The notes under the pieces were generated by a model that did no database searches, was not told the DNA's origin, and was given only the letters and a program-made list of their open reading frames with translations. Shown here piece after piece: positions 1 to 9,019 of a DNA stretch of 64,000 nucleotides. The position numbers were made by a program, and so were the translations under genes. Each line of letters begins with the position of its first letter. Position 1 is the stretch's first letter. The stretch comes from an uncultured Lachnospiraceae bacterium (GTDB lineage Bacteria; Bacillota; Clostridia; Lachnospirales; Lachnospiraceae): NCBI GenBank assembly GCA_947650005.1, contig CANSTU010000001.1, positions 62,001 to 126,000 on the forward strand, read 5' to 3'.

Positions 1-257
1 TATCATCGATCACCAAAATCCACTGCACGAAGAGATGTACTTACTAAAGGGACAGCACAGTCATGTAAAGAATTTGAAATCCCTTTCGTGCACTTTCTAT
101 ATGCTATGAAAACCCTGGGCAAAAGTTCCCCACGATACTAATATTTTAGCATGATGAAGCTTGAAAGACAAGCCCCACTTCTACGTAAAGCCCTCCCGTT
201 TACAGACTTTTACTCCTTTCCCCCACCGGAAAGGATACCCGTAGAACCGCAAAGGAA

Positions 258-1373
258 CTATATCTTTGCCATATCCTCTCCCTGGCTCTGGTAAAGATAC
301 TTATAGACCAGCTCGTCCGCCTTGGTTCCCACCTTATTGTACCGAGGCGCAGTGGAGTGCTCCCGCAGCAGGCAGATGGCCTCGGCCTTTTCCCTCTGGC
401 CATCCACAGTATTGACAATCATTGACTCGTTAATGCAATAGAAGCTCCTGGGTTTGACCATTTTGGCGACAAGATCCTGCACAGCTTGGGGAAGCTGATC
501 CTGAATGGCTTCATAGACAGAGGTTTCAATCTGGATCTCGTCAGTATTTAAGAGGAGCTGCGGCTTGATGGTTTCCAGCTCCTGCGCATTGAGCGCATGG
601 CGGCTGATCAGCACTCGATGCAGCGTGGGACGCTGGTTACCGCCCGCCGAGGTGGTAATACAGGCCGCAAGCTTACACATAAGCTCCTGGTTATTAAACT
701 GCTGATGGCTGAGCACCAGCATGTTAATCTCTCCAAGTTTGTCGTTCCTGAGAATACAATACCCGGCCCGCTGGTGCGGAGAAATCAAGAAACGCCCATA
801 GTACTTTTTTATAATAGGCTTTCCTGTTCTGTCCTTTTGATTCGTATCTAATTCCAACCTTGCGCTGCAGGAATCATTCCCGTCGTTCCTTTTCAGGCTT
901 AAGACCCCGGTCAATATTTTATTTTCACCGGAAATGGTCGGATAAAAGTAGGTTTTGTACTCCCCAACGTATCCCGTAAACTCGTATTCATCCGGATTGC
1001 TCACCAGGGATTGCCGAACGGCTTTATGGCCGGACTCTTCCCGGACGGGGGCATCCAGAAGAGCGTCTAATTCCATATTTTCGAGATCCAGATCCAGGAT
1101 CGCGGACAAGTCCAAAGACAATACCTTGCAGATACAGACAATATGCGCAAGAGAGAGATTCGTATTTCTCTGTTTGGACTGTACATCGTAGAGCGCCTCG
1201 TAATTCAACAGCTTAGATAGGGCTCCCTGGGTCATTTTGACTCCCATAGACGCACACCGCTCCACAATTTCCTTTTGGGAAAGCCCCTGCCGTTCAATTA
1301 CCTTTTTCAGGCGACGAGTAATCTTGGAATAATAGTAATAGGTAAAATTACTTTGTGTAAAATCATTATTCAT
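258..1373 (-). CDS. HTH (XRE-like) domain regulatory protein
   Basis: ORF 258..1394; N-terminus 'KKVIERQGLSQKEIVERCASMGVKMTQGALSKLLNYEALYDVQSKQRNTNLSLAHIVCICKVLSLDLSAIL' reads as an HTH_3 fold. Start moved to the internal ATG after the GGAAG SD. Confidence 0.75.
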   Translation of the reverse strand: MNNDFTQSNFTYYYYSKITRRLKKVIERQGLSQKEIVERCASMGVKMTQGALSKLLNYEALYDVQSKQRNTNLSLAHIVCICKVLSLDLSAILDLDLENMELDALLDAPVREESGHKAVRQSLVSNPDEYEFTGYVGEYKTYFYPTISGENKILTGVLSLKRNDGNDSCSARLELDTNQKDRTGKPIIKKYYGRFLISPHQRAGYCILRNDKLGEINMLVLSHQQFNNQELMCKLAACITTSAGGNQRPTLHRVLISRHALNAQELETIKPQLLLNTDEIQIETSVYEAIQDQLPQAVQDLVAKMVKPRSFYCINESMIVNTVDGQREKAEAICLLREHSTAPRYNKVGTKADELVYKYLYQSQGEDMAKI

Positions 1374-1444
1374 TGCAATCTTCCTGCCTGCCACGCCGGG
1401 CGCAAATTAGCGGTTGAAAATCGCTTCAGGACGATTTTCAACCT
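1374..1444 (-). promoter_or_regulatory. Two-hairpin 5' leader abutting the SD (RBS-hairpin family)
   Basis: Minus strand: GGTTGAAAATCG-TCCTGAAG-CGATTTTCAACC (perfect 12-bp stem), then CGCC-C-GGCG, then GGCAGGAAG and the start codon. Confidence 0.6.
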
Positions 1445-1656
1445 GGTTTCCCTTTTTCTCCAAAACGGATAAATTGCCGCAAAACCAGACTCCCTGCAAC
1501 ATCGAACAGCCTTTGTTGGCAGACTACCGAAGTCAATTTTAGTGTAATTATATCACTATGAGAATTCAAGCACAATGGACTTTTTACAATATCGATTCTT
1601 CAAAATATTCTTATAAGAATATTTTAAATACTATTAGAATTTAATTACAATAAATA

Positions 1657-1685
1657 TTGACAAATTCTTCTTGTGGTGTTAAAGT
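1657..1685 (+). promoter_or_regulatory. Possible sigma70/sigmaA-type promoter upstream of the small DUF697-like gene
   Basis: TTGACA (1657-1662), 17-nt spacer, TAAAGT (1680-1685). Confidence 0.35.
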
Positions 1686-1795
1686 GAGAACATGTTAAAA
1701 AAGCATAAGCAGGCCGAAGTTCCTGCCGCCGTTCAAGAAAGGAGAACGGATCCCAAAAACTTAATATGCATTATGAGGAGAAGGAGGATTTCGTT

Positions 1796-2152
1796 ATGAC
1801 GACCAGAGAAAAAGCCCTTGCCGCAGTCCATGCAGCTGCTGCTACCGGCGCCCTGACCGTAGCAGCTCTGCCCATCGGATTGGATGCCATCGCCCTTCGC
1901 GGGGAGGAAATAGCTGCCATTGCTCTCATCGGATCCTTTTATGGAGCAAAGCTCAGTAAGGCAACCGCATCCGGCCTCATGGCATCCGGTTTCGCCCAAA
2001 TGGTTGGAGAAAAAGCCGCACTCGCATCCCTGGAAGCTAGCCACGCCACCGGTTTCGGCGCCTATGTCATCAAGGCAGGAATCGCCACCGCATTAATAGA
2101 GGCCGTCGGCCGATGTGCAGCCGACTACTTCGAGGAAGCCGCTGCAGCATAA
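1796..2152 (+). CDS. Small alanine-rich DUF697/YcjF-like protein
   Basis: AGGAGG SD before ATG 1796. 'LPIGLDAIALRGEEIAAIALIGSFYGAKLSKATASGLMASGF' resembles the DUF697 pattern (P.aD...L...qv.mi..i...Yg..lsk). Confidence 0.55.
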   Translation: MTTREKALAAVHAAAATGALTVAALPIGLDAIALRGEEIAAIALIGSFYGAKLSKATASGLMASGFAQMVGEKAALASLEASHATGFGAYVIKAGIATALIEAVGRCAADYFEEAAAA

Positions 2153-2188
2153 AGCCAACTTATGCAAAAGAAAGGAACGGGTATATCT

Positions 2189-2509
2189 ATGGCGGATTAT
2201 AAACGACGCAGACTAGGCAGTTCCATTTTCAAAGGAATGATGGCCGCGGGCCTCGCTTTTGACTTGAATAATATGATGGGTTGGATTGCCGGCCAATGTT
2301 CCGACGTGCCTGCTGCTTCCGGGAGCAATAAGCAGGGTGCGGATATAGCCTTTGGAAATTCACGCGACGGCTTCAGCCGCGGGCACAGCTCAAGCTATTG
2401 GAAAGAAATGGCGGCTGAAGAATATGCAGAGAATGGAAAAAGCGCTTCCTACAATTATTATATGAAGTGTTTGAAGGAAGCTCTTGAGGATAAGGCATCG
2501 AGTAGTTGA
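2189..2509 (+). CDS. Small protein of unknown function
   Basis: ORF 2162..2509 with internal ATG at 2189 (MADYKRRRLGSSIFKG...); co-directional with its neighbours. Confidence 0.5.
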   Translation: MADYKRRRLGSSIFKGMMAAGLAFDLNNMMGWIAGQCSDVPAASGSNKQGADIAFGNSRDGFSRGHSSSYWKEMAAEEYAENGKSASYNYYMKCLKEALEDKASSS

Positions 2510-2875
2510 GGGATAGAGAGGGGAGCTTATCTATCGAGAAAGAAAGAGCGAAACTGCTCAAGACATGGGTAGCTACAAGCTCCGGGAAAGCCTCAGTCCT
2601 TCCTACGGGCCTTGATGCAGTCGCATTGTTCCAAGAGGAGGGACTCATGGTGATTCATGTGGCCTCTCTGTTCGGCCCCCGATATCACCAAAAAAATGGC
2701 TATTCAGGCACTGAATACCGGTATTTTAGGCATCTTTGCTGGAACCGTTGTGTTTGAAGGACTCCATATCGGTTACCCGTCTACTATCCCGGCAAAAATC
2801 GGGATTGCCGCCGTCGTTATGATATCGTTGGGGATTGCCACATATGATTTTTATACGGAAGGTGGGAGACTTTAG
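2506..2875 (+). pseudogene. Frameshifted paralog of the 1796..2152 DUF697-like gene
   Basis: Frame 1 '...LPTGLDAVALFQEEGLMVIHVASLFG' continues in frame 2 as 'PDITKKMAIQALNTGILGIFAGTVVFEGL...'. The shift maps to the C5 run at 2676-2680. Confidence 0.65.
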
Positions 2876-2897
2876 ATTTTATTGGGATATTTATATG

Positions 2898-2930
2898 GGG
2901 CGGCAGGGTATGATCTCGACCCTGCCGCCC
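2898..2930. terminator. Strong hairpin, possible transcription terminator
   Basis: GGGCGGCAGGGT / 9-nt loop / ACCCTGCCGCCC, perfect 12-bp stem just after the stop at 2875. The T-tract is weak. Confidence 0.5.
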
Positions 2931-3019
2931 TTCAAAATTAGATTTGCAATGTCCGGCATTTATTCTCTAAACGCATCCAAAAGATCCCTCTCTCTTTTGT
3001 CTATCCTTCAATAAAGCCC

Positions 3020-3550
3020 TTTACCTGTGCCAAATATTCTTCGTATCCAGCCGTTCTATTTGCTGCTTCCCCGACCACTAGGTGTTTCGACAGCTGAACT
3101 TTCCTCTCTGACCGTTGTAAAAACCATTCATATTCCATATCTAAGTTCCCAATGTCCAATACTCTATAACCCTTCAAAAAAATTCCTCCGCCAATGCTTT
3201 AGCCGTAACACCAAGGGCTATAAGGAATAATTTGTTCTTCTCATATTTCAAGCCTTCTTCCAGTATTCGTAATATATTTTCCGAAAAAAAGAAGTTGATC
3301 CTGCCAAAAGAGTCGAGAGGAGGGAACATAAATACCCATATCTCCAAATGTATCCAGCAAAGCTATCATCAGCCCTTCATATTCTGACTGAATAACCCGT
3401 TTTAACCCATCTGATATCTCTGCCTGCACATCCTGAAATATCGTATTTTTCCACTTATCACTCCAATGTCACTGTCACCAAAACGCACCCTATTCTTTTC
3501 CGTGTTCAGCAGTTCATCCAGTGTCTCATCGACAGAATATATGAATCTTA
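3020..3550 (-). pseudogene. Decayed GT-D (SP_1767/DUF1792-like) glycosyltransferase remnant
   Basis: Minus-strand fragments 'YSVDETLDELLNTEKNRVRFGDSDI', 'EISDGLKRVIQSEYEGLMIALLDTFGDMGIYVPSSRLFWQDQLLFF' and 'LEEGLKYEKNKLFLIALGVTAKALAEEFF' match the intact gene at 10338..11216, with frameshifts and an internal deletion. Confidence 0.75.
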
Positions 3551-3559
3551 TTTCGAAAG

Positions 3560-4139
3560 GAATCCTGCGAGATGCATTTCATAAACAAGAAGTTATGGTC
3601 CTCCGACATTTCCTCAAAGTATTTCACGGTCTCATTATAAGACTACGGCTGGTTCTTCTTGACCATCAGTAGAAGTACCCTTTCTGAGAAAGGATCTGCT
3701 CCATGGTCTGTGTCCCTATCGCATCCGTTGTGACAGTACTCCCCTGTATATCCAGAAGCTTCAGCAGCTCCGGTAATGCTTTCATCTCACAGTCCTTATC
3801 CCGGATGGGTAGCTGGGCAAGTATCAAGCCTGTCATAACATCTATCGCATTCAGAACCATTGGCGTTCTGAAGCCCTTCACTTTCTCCATGGATCCACGC
3901 AGTGCTTTTCCGTCAATCACAAGTTGGATTCCTTTCGTGCTCACGGTCTCCCCGATCCATTCCATGAATTCTAGCGCAAATAGTTCCCCATCCATCCCTG
4001 ACAGGAGACGGCATGCCGTCGATGGGGAGGCGATGCCATTCTTTAATGGAAGGTATTTCCGTAATTCTACTAAATGCTTTTTGCACCATCTAAGGCTTCT
4101 GCGTATGGTTATCCTTCCCACAGGGAAACCGCACACCAT
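3560..4139 (-). mobile_element. Truncated/frameshifted ISAs1-like transposase remnant
   Basis: 'LVIDGKALRGSMEKVKGFRTPMVLNAIDVMTGLILAQLPIRDKDCEMKALPELLKLLDIQGSTVTTDAIGTQTMEQILSQKG' followed out of frame by 'MVKKNQP', the ISAs1/H-repeat DDE style. Confidence 0.75.
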
Positions 4140-4210
4140 TTATCTTCGCTCCCATCTGCGTACAGGCACAAACATCGGTATGGATAAAAGTCGCTTTACA
4201 GGAACGGGTT

Positions 4211-5107
4211 TTATTCTTCTTTTTTATATCTCCACCTCCACAGAATATACAAAACCATCCCCGGAATCCCCCCAACAACATACCTCCACCTTTCCTTCAA
4301 TCGTCCCATCAACGTTCTACTGTCCTCCCTCGCAAAGTGCCCGTATATTACATACAGCAGGATCATCTTCCACTTAATCAGTTCCTTAACCGCTGCGTCG
4401 TTCAGATAGACTTCCGCCCGCATCGCCATCCCCCGCGGCGACCGGATCTTCATCCGCCTCCCCGACCGAGTCAGTCCCCCCTCTAGATATTCCGAGATAT
4501 AGACACATCGGTTGATATGAACCATGCGGTATGGCCCGGACATCTGCACCCAGACCAGATCCTCTGGCACATATTTCTCCCCCTCATAGACCGGAAAGGG
4601 AAAACGCCGAAGCACTTTTGTATAGAAAACCTCCGCCTTGTCTCCCCCCATTCCTGCGTTGATCCGGGCATTCACATAGGTATCGATTTGTTCATCCTTC
4701 GGGTAGTATCCCTCGTTCACCCTTCCGTCCGGATAGCACCGCAGAAAACTATACCCGCACAGTCCCTCTGTCCCCGCATATTTTGCATGATAGCGGAGGA
4801 TGATTTCCACCGCATTCTCCGGCAGCGTATCGTCGCTGTCCACAATGAAGAGCAGCTCCGATCGGGCAGTTTTAATCCCTTGGTTCAACGCCGTATGCTT
4901 TCCTCCGTTATCCTGATAAACATATTGTATGGGAAATTCCGATGCTTCCGCCCATCCTTGAAGCAGCTCCCCTGTTCCGTCGCCGCTGCCGTCGTCCACC
5001 ACCATCCACAGGAAATCCTTTTTCGTCTGCTTCAGCAGGCTTTCATATAAGGCAGGAAGCGTATTCCTTCTATTATAAGTGGGCGTCAATATCGTTATAG
5101 TTTCCAC
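4211..5107 (-). CDS. GT2 family glycosyltransferase
   Basis: 'ETITILTPTYNRRNTLPALYESLLKQT...WMVVDDGSGDGTGELL' with 'IVDSDD'. GTG start at 5107 after GGAGG is likely. Confidence 0.85.
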   Translation of the reverse strand: METITILTPTYNRRNTLPALYESLLKQTKKDFLWMVVDDGSGDGTGELLQGWAEASEFPIQYVYQDNGGKHTALNQGIKTARSELLFIVDSDDTLPENAVEIILRYHAKYAGTEGLCGYSFLRCYPDGRVNEGYYPKDEQIDTYVNARINAGMGGDKAEVFYTKVLRRFPFPVYEGEKYVPEDLVWVQMSGPYRMVHINRCVYISEYLEGGLTRSGRRMKIRSPRGMAMRAEVYLNDAAVKELIKWKMILLYVIYGHFAREDSRTLMGRLKERWRYVVGGIPGMVLYILWRWRYKKEE

Positions 5108-5126
5108 CTGTGATTCCTCCCCATCG

Positions 5127-6182
5127 TCATCCCCTATGTCCGGCAGCTTCCAGAAGCTTGTCCGCAATAACCTCCACCGGATACTGCTCCCTGATCTTCG
5201 CCCCATTCGCGGAAATCCGGGTCGCAAGTTCCGAATCCGACGCCAGCTGAAGCATTGCCTGTGCGAGCCTGTCCTTATCTCCTACCGGAACCAACAAGCC
5301 GTTTTCCCCATCCCGAATATAGGTGGCGGAACCCCCGATGGGGCAATCCGTAGAGATGACAGGAATCCCCATGGCCATCGCCTCCAGCATGGAATTGGAG
5401 ATCCCTTCAAAATCCGATGATAGGATATACATGCCAGCTTTGACGATTTTGTTACGGGCATCCGGGCAGAATCCATGCCACACAACTCGACTTGATATAG
5501 ATAAATTTTCAGTTTTTTTAATTAATTGTGTTTTTAATTCACCTTCTCCATATATATGAAGCATATATTGAGGAAATTTTTCAACAAATATAGCAAAGGC
5601 CTCCAACAAGAGTGCAGGATTTTTCTGTCGATGAAGCCGCCCCACGAATACTACCGTTTTTTCCCGCTCCCCTTCAACCGGCTCCGGAAGTTCCAGATCC
5701 ACCGGATTCGGAATCACCACCGTCTTTTTTTGAAGAAAACGGGGAAAATAACCCGCACATTCCCTGGTCTGCACAGCGATCTTTACGGCCCTGGCATAAG
5801 CCAGGTCACGCATCGGCCCCTGCCGCCCCCTTCTCGGATCATTCCGTTCCGAGACCAGCATTGGACAATGCAGACCGATGTCGGCTATCGCGGAAAATAC
5901 CGTTCCCATTACGCTGAAAGAGTAGATAAGGGATCCCCTGTTTTCCCGGAAATACTTCCGCATCCTGCACAGCCGTTTCCACTGCACCCTGATATCTCCA
6001 TAAGACTGTGGAGATACACACAGAAGCTCCACACCGGGATCCAAACGGTAGGCACACTCCTCCCCGGCAAACATCAAGATCGTTACCCCGATCCCCCGCC
6101 TTCTGTATTCATTGGCCAGAAGGGAAATCACCCGCTCCGTCCCGCCGCCGGTCATATTCGGTATCACAAATATAATTCTCAA
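5127..6182 (-). CDS. GT4 family glycosyltransferase
   Basis: 'MTGGGTERVISLLANEY', 'VVFVGRLHRQKNP', 'SDFEGISNSMLEAMAMGIPVISTDCP'. Confidence 0.9.
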   Translation of the reverse strand: MRIIFVIPNMTGGGTERVISLLANEYRRRGIGVTILMFAGEECAYRLDPGVELLCVSPQSYGDIRVQWKRLCRMRKYFRENRGSLIYSFSVMGTVFSAIADIGLHCPMLVSERNDPRRGRQGPMRDLAYARAVKIAVQTRECAGYFPRFLQKKTVVIPNPVDLELPEPVEGEREKTVVFVGRLHRQKNPALLLEAFAIFVEKFPQYMLHIYGEGELKTQLIKKTENLSISSRVVWHGFCPDARNKIVKAGMYILSSDFEGISNSMLEAMAMGIPVISTDCPIGGSATYIRDGENGLLVPVGDKDRLAQAMLQLASDSELATRISANGAKIREQYPVEVIADKLLEAAGHRG

Positions 6183-7933
6183 ACGCTCCCCCTTAGAACT
6201 TCTTTCTTTTCTCTCCGGGTCACCTTGCCGTCCGCCACCTCGTAGATCACATCCACATTCCGGATCGTCGTCAGCCTGTGGGCAATGATGATCATGGTTT
6301 TCAGGCCCTTGAGGCTATCAATCGCCTTCATTACCGCACTCTCCGTTTCATTATCCAGGGCAGAGGTTGCCTCATCCAAAATCAAGATCTCCGGGTCATG
6401 GTACAACGCCCTGGCAATCCCGATCCTCTGCCTCTGTCCTCCGGACAGGCGAACCCCCCTGTCTCCCACCATCGTATCCAAACCGTCCGGGAGATTGTCC
6501 ACAAAATCAAATAGCTGCGCTTTCCGGATCGCCTCCCGTACTGCCTCTTCATCAATTTCCTCCTCCAGGATGCCGAACGCTATGTTATTTTTGATCGTAT
6601 CGTCGGACAGATAGATGGTCTGCGGGATATAACCGATCTCCTTCTGCCAAAGGGAAATATTTTTACGCACATCCAATCCGTCGGCCGTAATTTTACCATA
6701 CTGCGGCATCAAAAGTCCCAAGATAATATCCACCATCGTCGTTTTACCAGCGCCGGACGGGCCTACGAAGGCTACGGAACTTCCCTTTTGGATATCAAAG
6801 CTCACGTCTGTCAGTACATTTTCTTCTGCATCTGGATAATGATAGCTTACTTTTCTCACCTGAAGTTCCTTTTCAAACTTCCACTCTCCCTCAGCCTCCT
6901 TTCGCTCTGCCATCACCTCTTCCACCTCTTTCAGATCGTGATAGATCAGATTGATGGATGGATTCGCATACTGAATATTGGCCATATGTTCGTTAATCCT
7001 GCCAACGGACGGCATCAGCCGAAAGGCCGCCACTGCAAAGACCGCAAGCTGCGGGATGAACTCCACAATATCCTTTTGCCCCGCATACAGTTTTATGATT
7101 ACGGCCAACAGCATTCCTGTCATGCTGACCGTCTCAATGGCATATTTAGGAAGGATACGTATCAAGCTGCTGATCCGCAGCCCTCTGGCATATTTTTTAA
7201 AATATATGTCGTAAGAATCCACAAAGAAGCTTTCCCGATTCAAAACCTTGATTTCTTTGATCCCTCCCAGTCCCTGATTCATCCATTTATAAATATTTCC
7301 CTTATACACCTGACTTTTCTTTCCCAGATCCCTGGAAAAATTTTTGGATATCCGGAAAAATACAAGCAGACAGGTCACAAGGAGCAGCACTACAACAGTA
7401 GTAATGGATTGGCTGACGATGAACAGATAGATTCCAATTGCTATACAGACACAGATTTCCGCTAGCATTTCCATAATATGGATCATGGCTTTCGCAAACA
7501 TATCCGTATCTTCCTGCATACTTCTCTGCAGCTCCGCCACATTCTTATTCAAATGAAAAGTATAGGGCTCATGCATATAAGCCGACAGGAGGCGCGAAGA
7601 TAATCTTCTTTGTACATCATAGGAGAACTTGTATATGGCATTTTTTTCAAGTGCGAGATATACATTTTTAAAAAGATAGATAAAGATAATGACTCCCGCA
7701 AGGGCCGCCAGGAAGGCAGTTACCGACTGAAAATTCAGAATATCATAAAAAAAACGGAGCCATCTGTTTTCCCGGATGGTATCCTGCTCCATAATGATAT
7801 TTATAAAGGGCATAAATATGGTAACTCCCAATAGTTCCAGGAAACTTCCAAAAATAATTGCAGCCAGCAGGACGAATAGCTTTCCTTTATCCTTCTTGCT
7901 GAAAATATATTCAAGCTTTCCCACCATGTCCAA
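6179..7933 (-). CDS. ABC transporter, fused TMD-NBD (MsbA/PglK-like exporter)
   Basis: Walker A 'GPSGAGKTT', signature 'LSGGQRQRIGIARAL', Walker B 'ILILDEATSALD', N-terminal TM region. Confidence 0.92.
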   Translation of the reverse strand: MDMVGKLEYIFSKKDKGKLFVLLAAIIFGSFLELLGVTIFMPFINIIMEQDTIRENRWLRFFYDILNFQSVTAFLAALAGVIIFIYLFKNVYLALEKNAIYKFSYDVQRRLSSRLLSAYMHEPYTFHLNKNVAELQRSMQEDTDMFAKAMIHIMEMLAEICVCIAIGIYLFIVSQSITTVVVLLLVTCLLVFFRISKNFSRDLGKKSQVYKGNIYKWMNQGLGGIKEIKVLNRESFFVDSYDIYFKKYARGLRISSLIRILPKYAIETVSMTGMLLAVIIKLYAGQKDIVEFIPQLAVFAVAAFRLMPSVGRINEHMANIQYANPSINLIYHDLKEVEEVMAERKEAEGEWKFEKELQVRKVSYHYPDAEENVLTDVSFDIQKGSSVAFVGPSGAGKTTMVDIILGLLMPQYGKITADGLDVRKNISLWQKEIGYIPQTIYLSDDTIKNNIAFGILEEEIDEEAVREAIRKAQLFDFVDNLPDGLDTMVGDRGVRLSGGQRQRIGIARALYHDPEILILDEATSALDNETESAVMKAIDSLKGLKTMIIIAHRLTTIRNVDVIYEVADGKVTRREKKEVLRGSV

Positions 7934-7941
7934 TGTCCTCC

Positions 7942-8997
7942 TTATTTAGGGCAGTTGTATTTTCTATGATAGTTGATCCCCTTATCCAGAATCACTTCGT
8001 CCGTATACCGTTCTCCCCTACTCCTTTTACAGATCCTCGCCGCATAGCTGACCTGGGACAATCCTGCAACCAGCCCTTCACAGGAGGAAAGTGTATACAT
8101 ATCCCGTAACACCTCACAGCCCAACAGATAATGGTGATTCTCCCTCGTTGATGACGAATTCATCACACTTTCTGTCCCATTGTCCCGCATCGCATCCTGA
8201 TAAAAGCGCAGGTCGCTGCCAAAAGCCTCCTGAAACAGTTGAAGCGCCCCCGAATCGTCGGTTGCCAGGAATATCCGTTCATATTCCCCCCTGCCGAATT
8301 TCTCTTTGGCCTCCCGTAAATATTCCTCCGGCCTGATAACCACCGGATGTCCGTTATAGTTCCACTTAAAGTCTGTTCCCCGGACGTGTACTCCTAGGGT
8401 TTTCCTTCCCCCCAGCATCTCGTCCCGCCCCGCGCACAGCATATTCCCCACGGTCTCGTTAAAGCGGACATATTTGCCGAAAATTTTTCCCATCTCGTCC
8501 AGATGCTTTTCCGACTTGGTGTAACCGCCTCTCTTCTCGTTCAGGCTTTCAGCCAGGATTACATTCTCCCTCCTGCTACGTATCACACTCCCCAGCCTGT
8601 CCAGATCTTCCAGGGAAACCGCCCCAGGCTGCTTAAAATAATATTCGTAGGGATTGCTCGACCCGTTCACTGAATGGGACTCCGCATATCGAGACTGCTC
8701 AGAAAATTCCACCACAGGAATGAGAGCCATTTGGTCAGCAAAATAGAGATAAGCCAACAACTTATTAAAATCCGCAAAAAAGCCGGAGCCGGACGGTTCC
8801 ATGGCAATATGATAAACCATGCTGATGCCTCCGTTCTCCTCCCCTTTCTCCACTGATACCACATTGTACTCTTTCCCGATGCGCTTCACGCTATCCACAA
8901 ACCTCTGATCATCCCCATGTGGTAGGCAATACAGGGCAAAAAACAGCTGCTTCTTTGTTTTTCTGATTTTTCTCGCAATATCTTCCCAGCTATACAT
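7942..8997 (-). CDS. GT23/NodZ-like fucosyltransferase-fold protein
   Basis: 'HVRGTDFKWNYNGHPV', 'IFLATDDSGALQLFQEAFG', 'GLVAGLSQVSYAARI'. Confidence 0.55.
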   Translation of the reverse strand: MYSWEDIARKIRKTKKQLFFALYCLPHGDDQRFVDSVKRIGKEYNVVSVEKGEENGGISMVYHIAMEPSGSGFFADFNKLLAYLYFADQMALIPVVEFSEQSRYAESHSVNGSSNPYEYYFKQPGAVSLEDLDRLGSVIRSRRENVILAESLNEKRGGYTKSEKHLDEMGKIFGKYVRFNETVGNMLCAGRDEMLGGRKTLGVHVRGTDFKWNYNGHPVVIRPEEYLREAKEKFGRGEYERIFLATDDSGALQLFQEAFGSDLRFYQDAMRDNGTESVMNSSSTRENHHYLLGCEVLRDMYTLSSCEGLVAGLSQVSYAARICKRSRGERYTDEVILDKGINYHRKYNCPK

Positions 8998-9019
8998 AGC
9001 TCCCCTTCCGTTTGCAGTA

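Noticed and set aside
2898-2930. Hairpin as a member of the RBS-hairpin family
   Set aside because: It follows a stop codon, is not followed by an SD or start codon, and has a longer perfect stem; better explained as a terminator.
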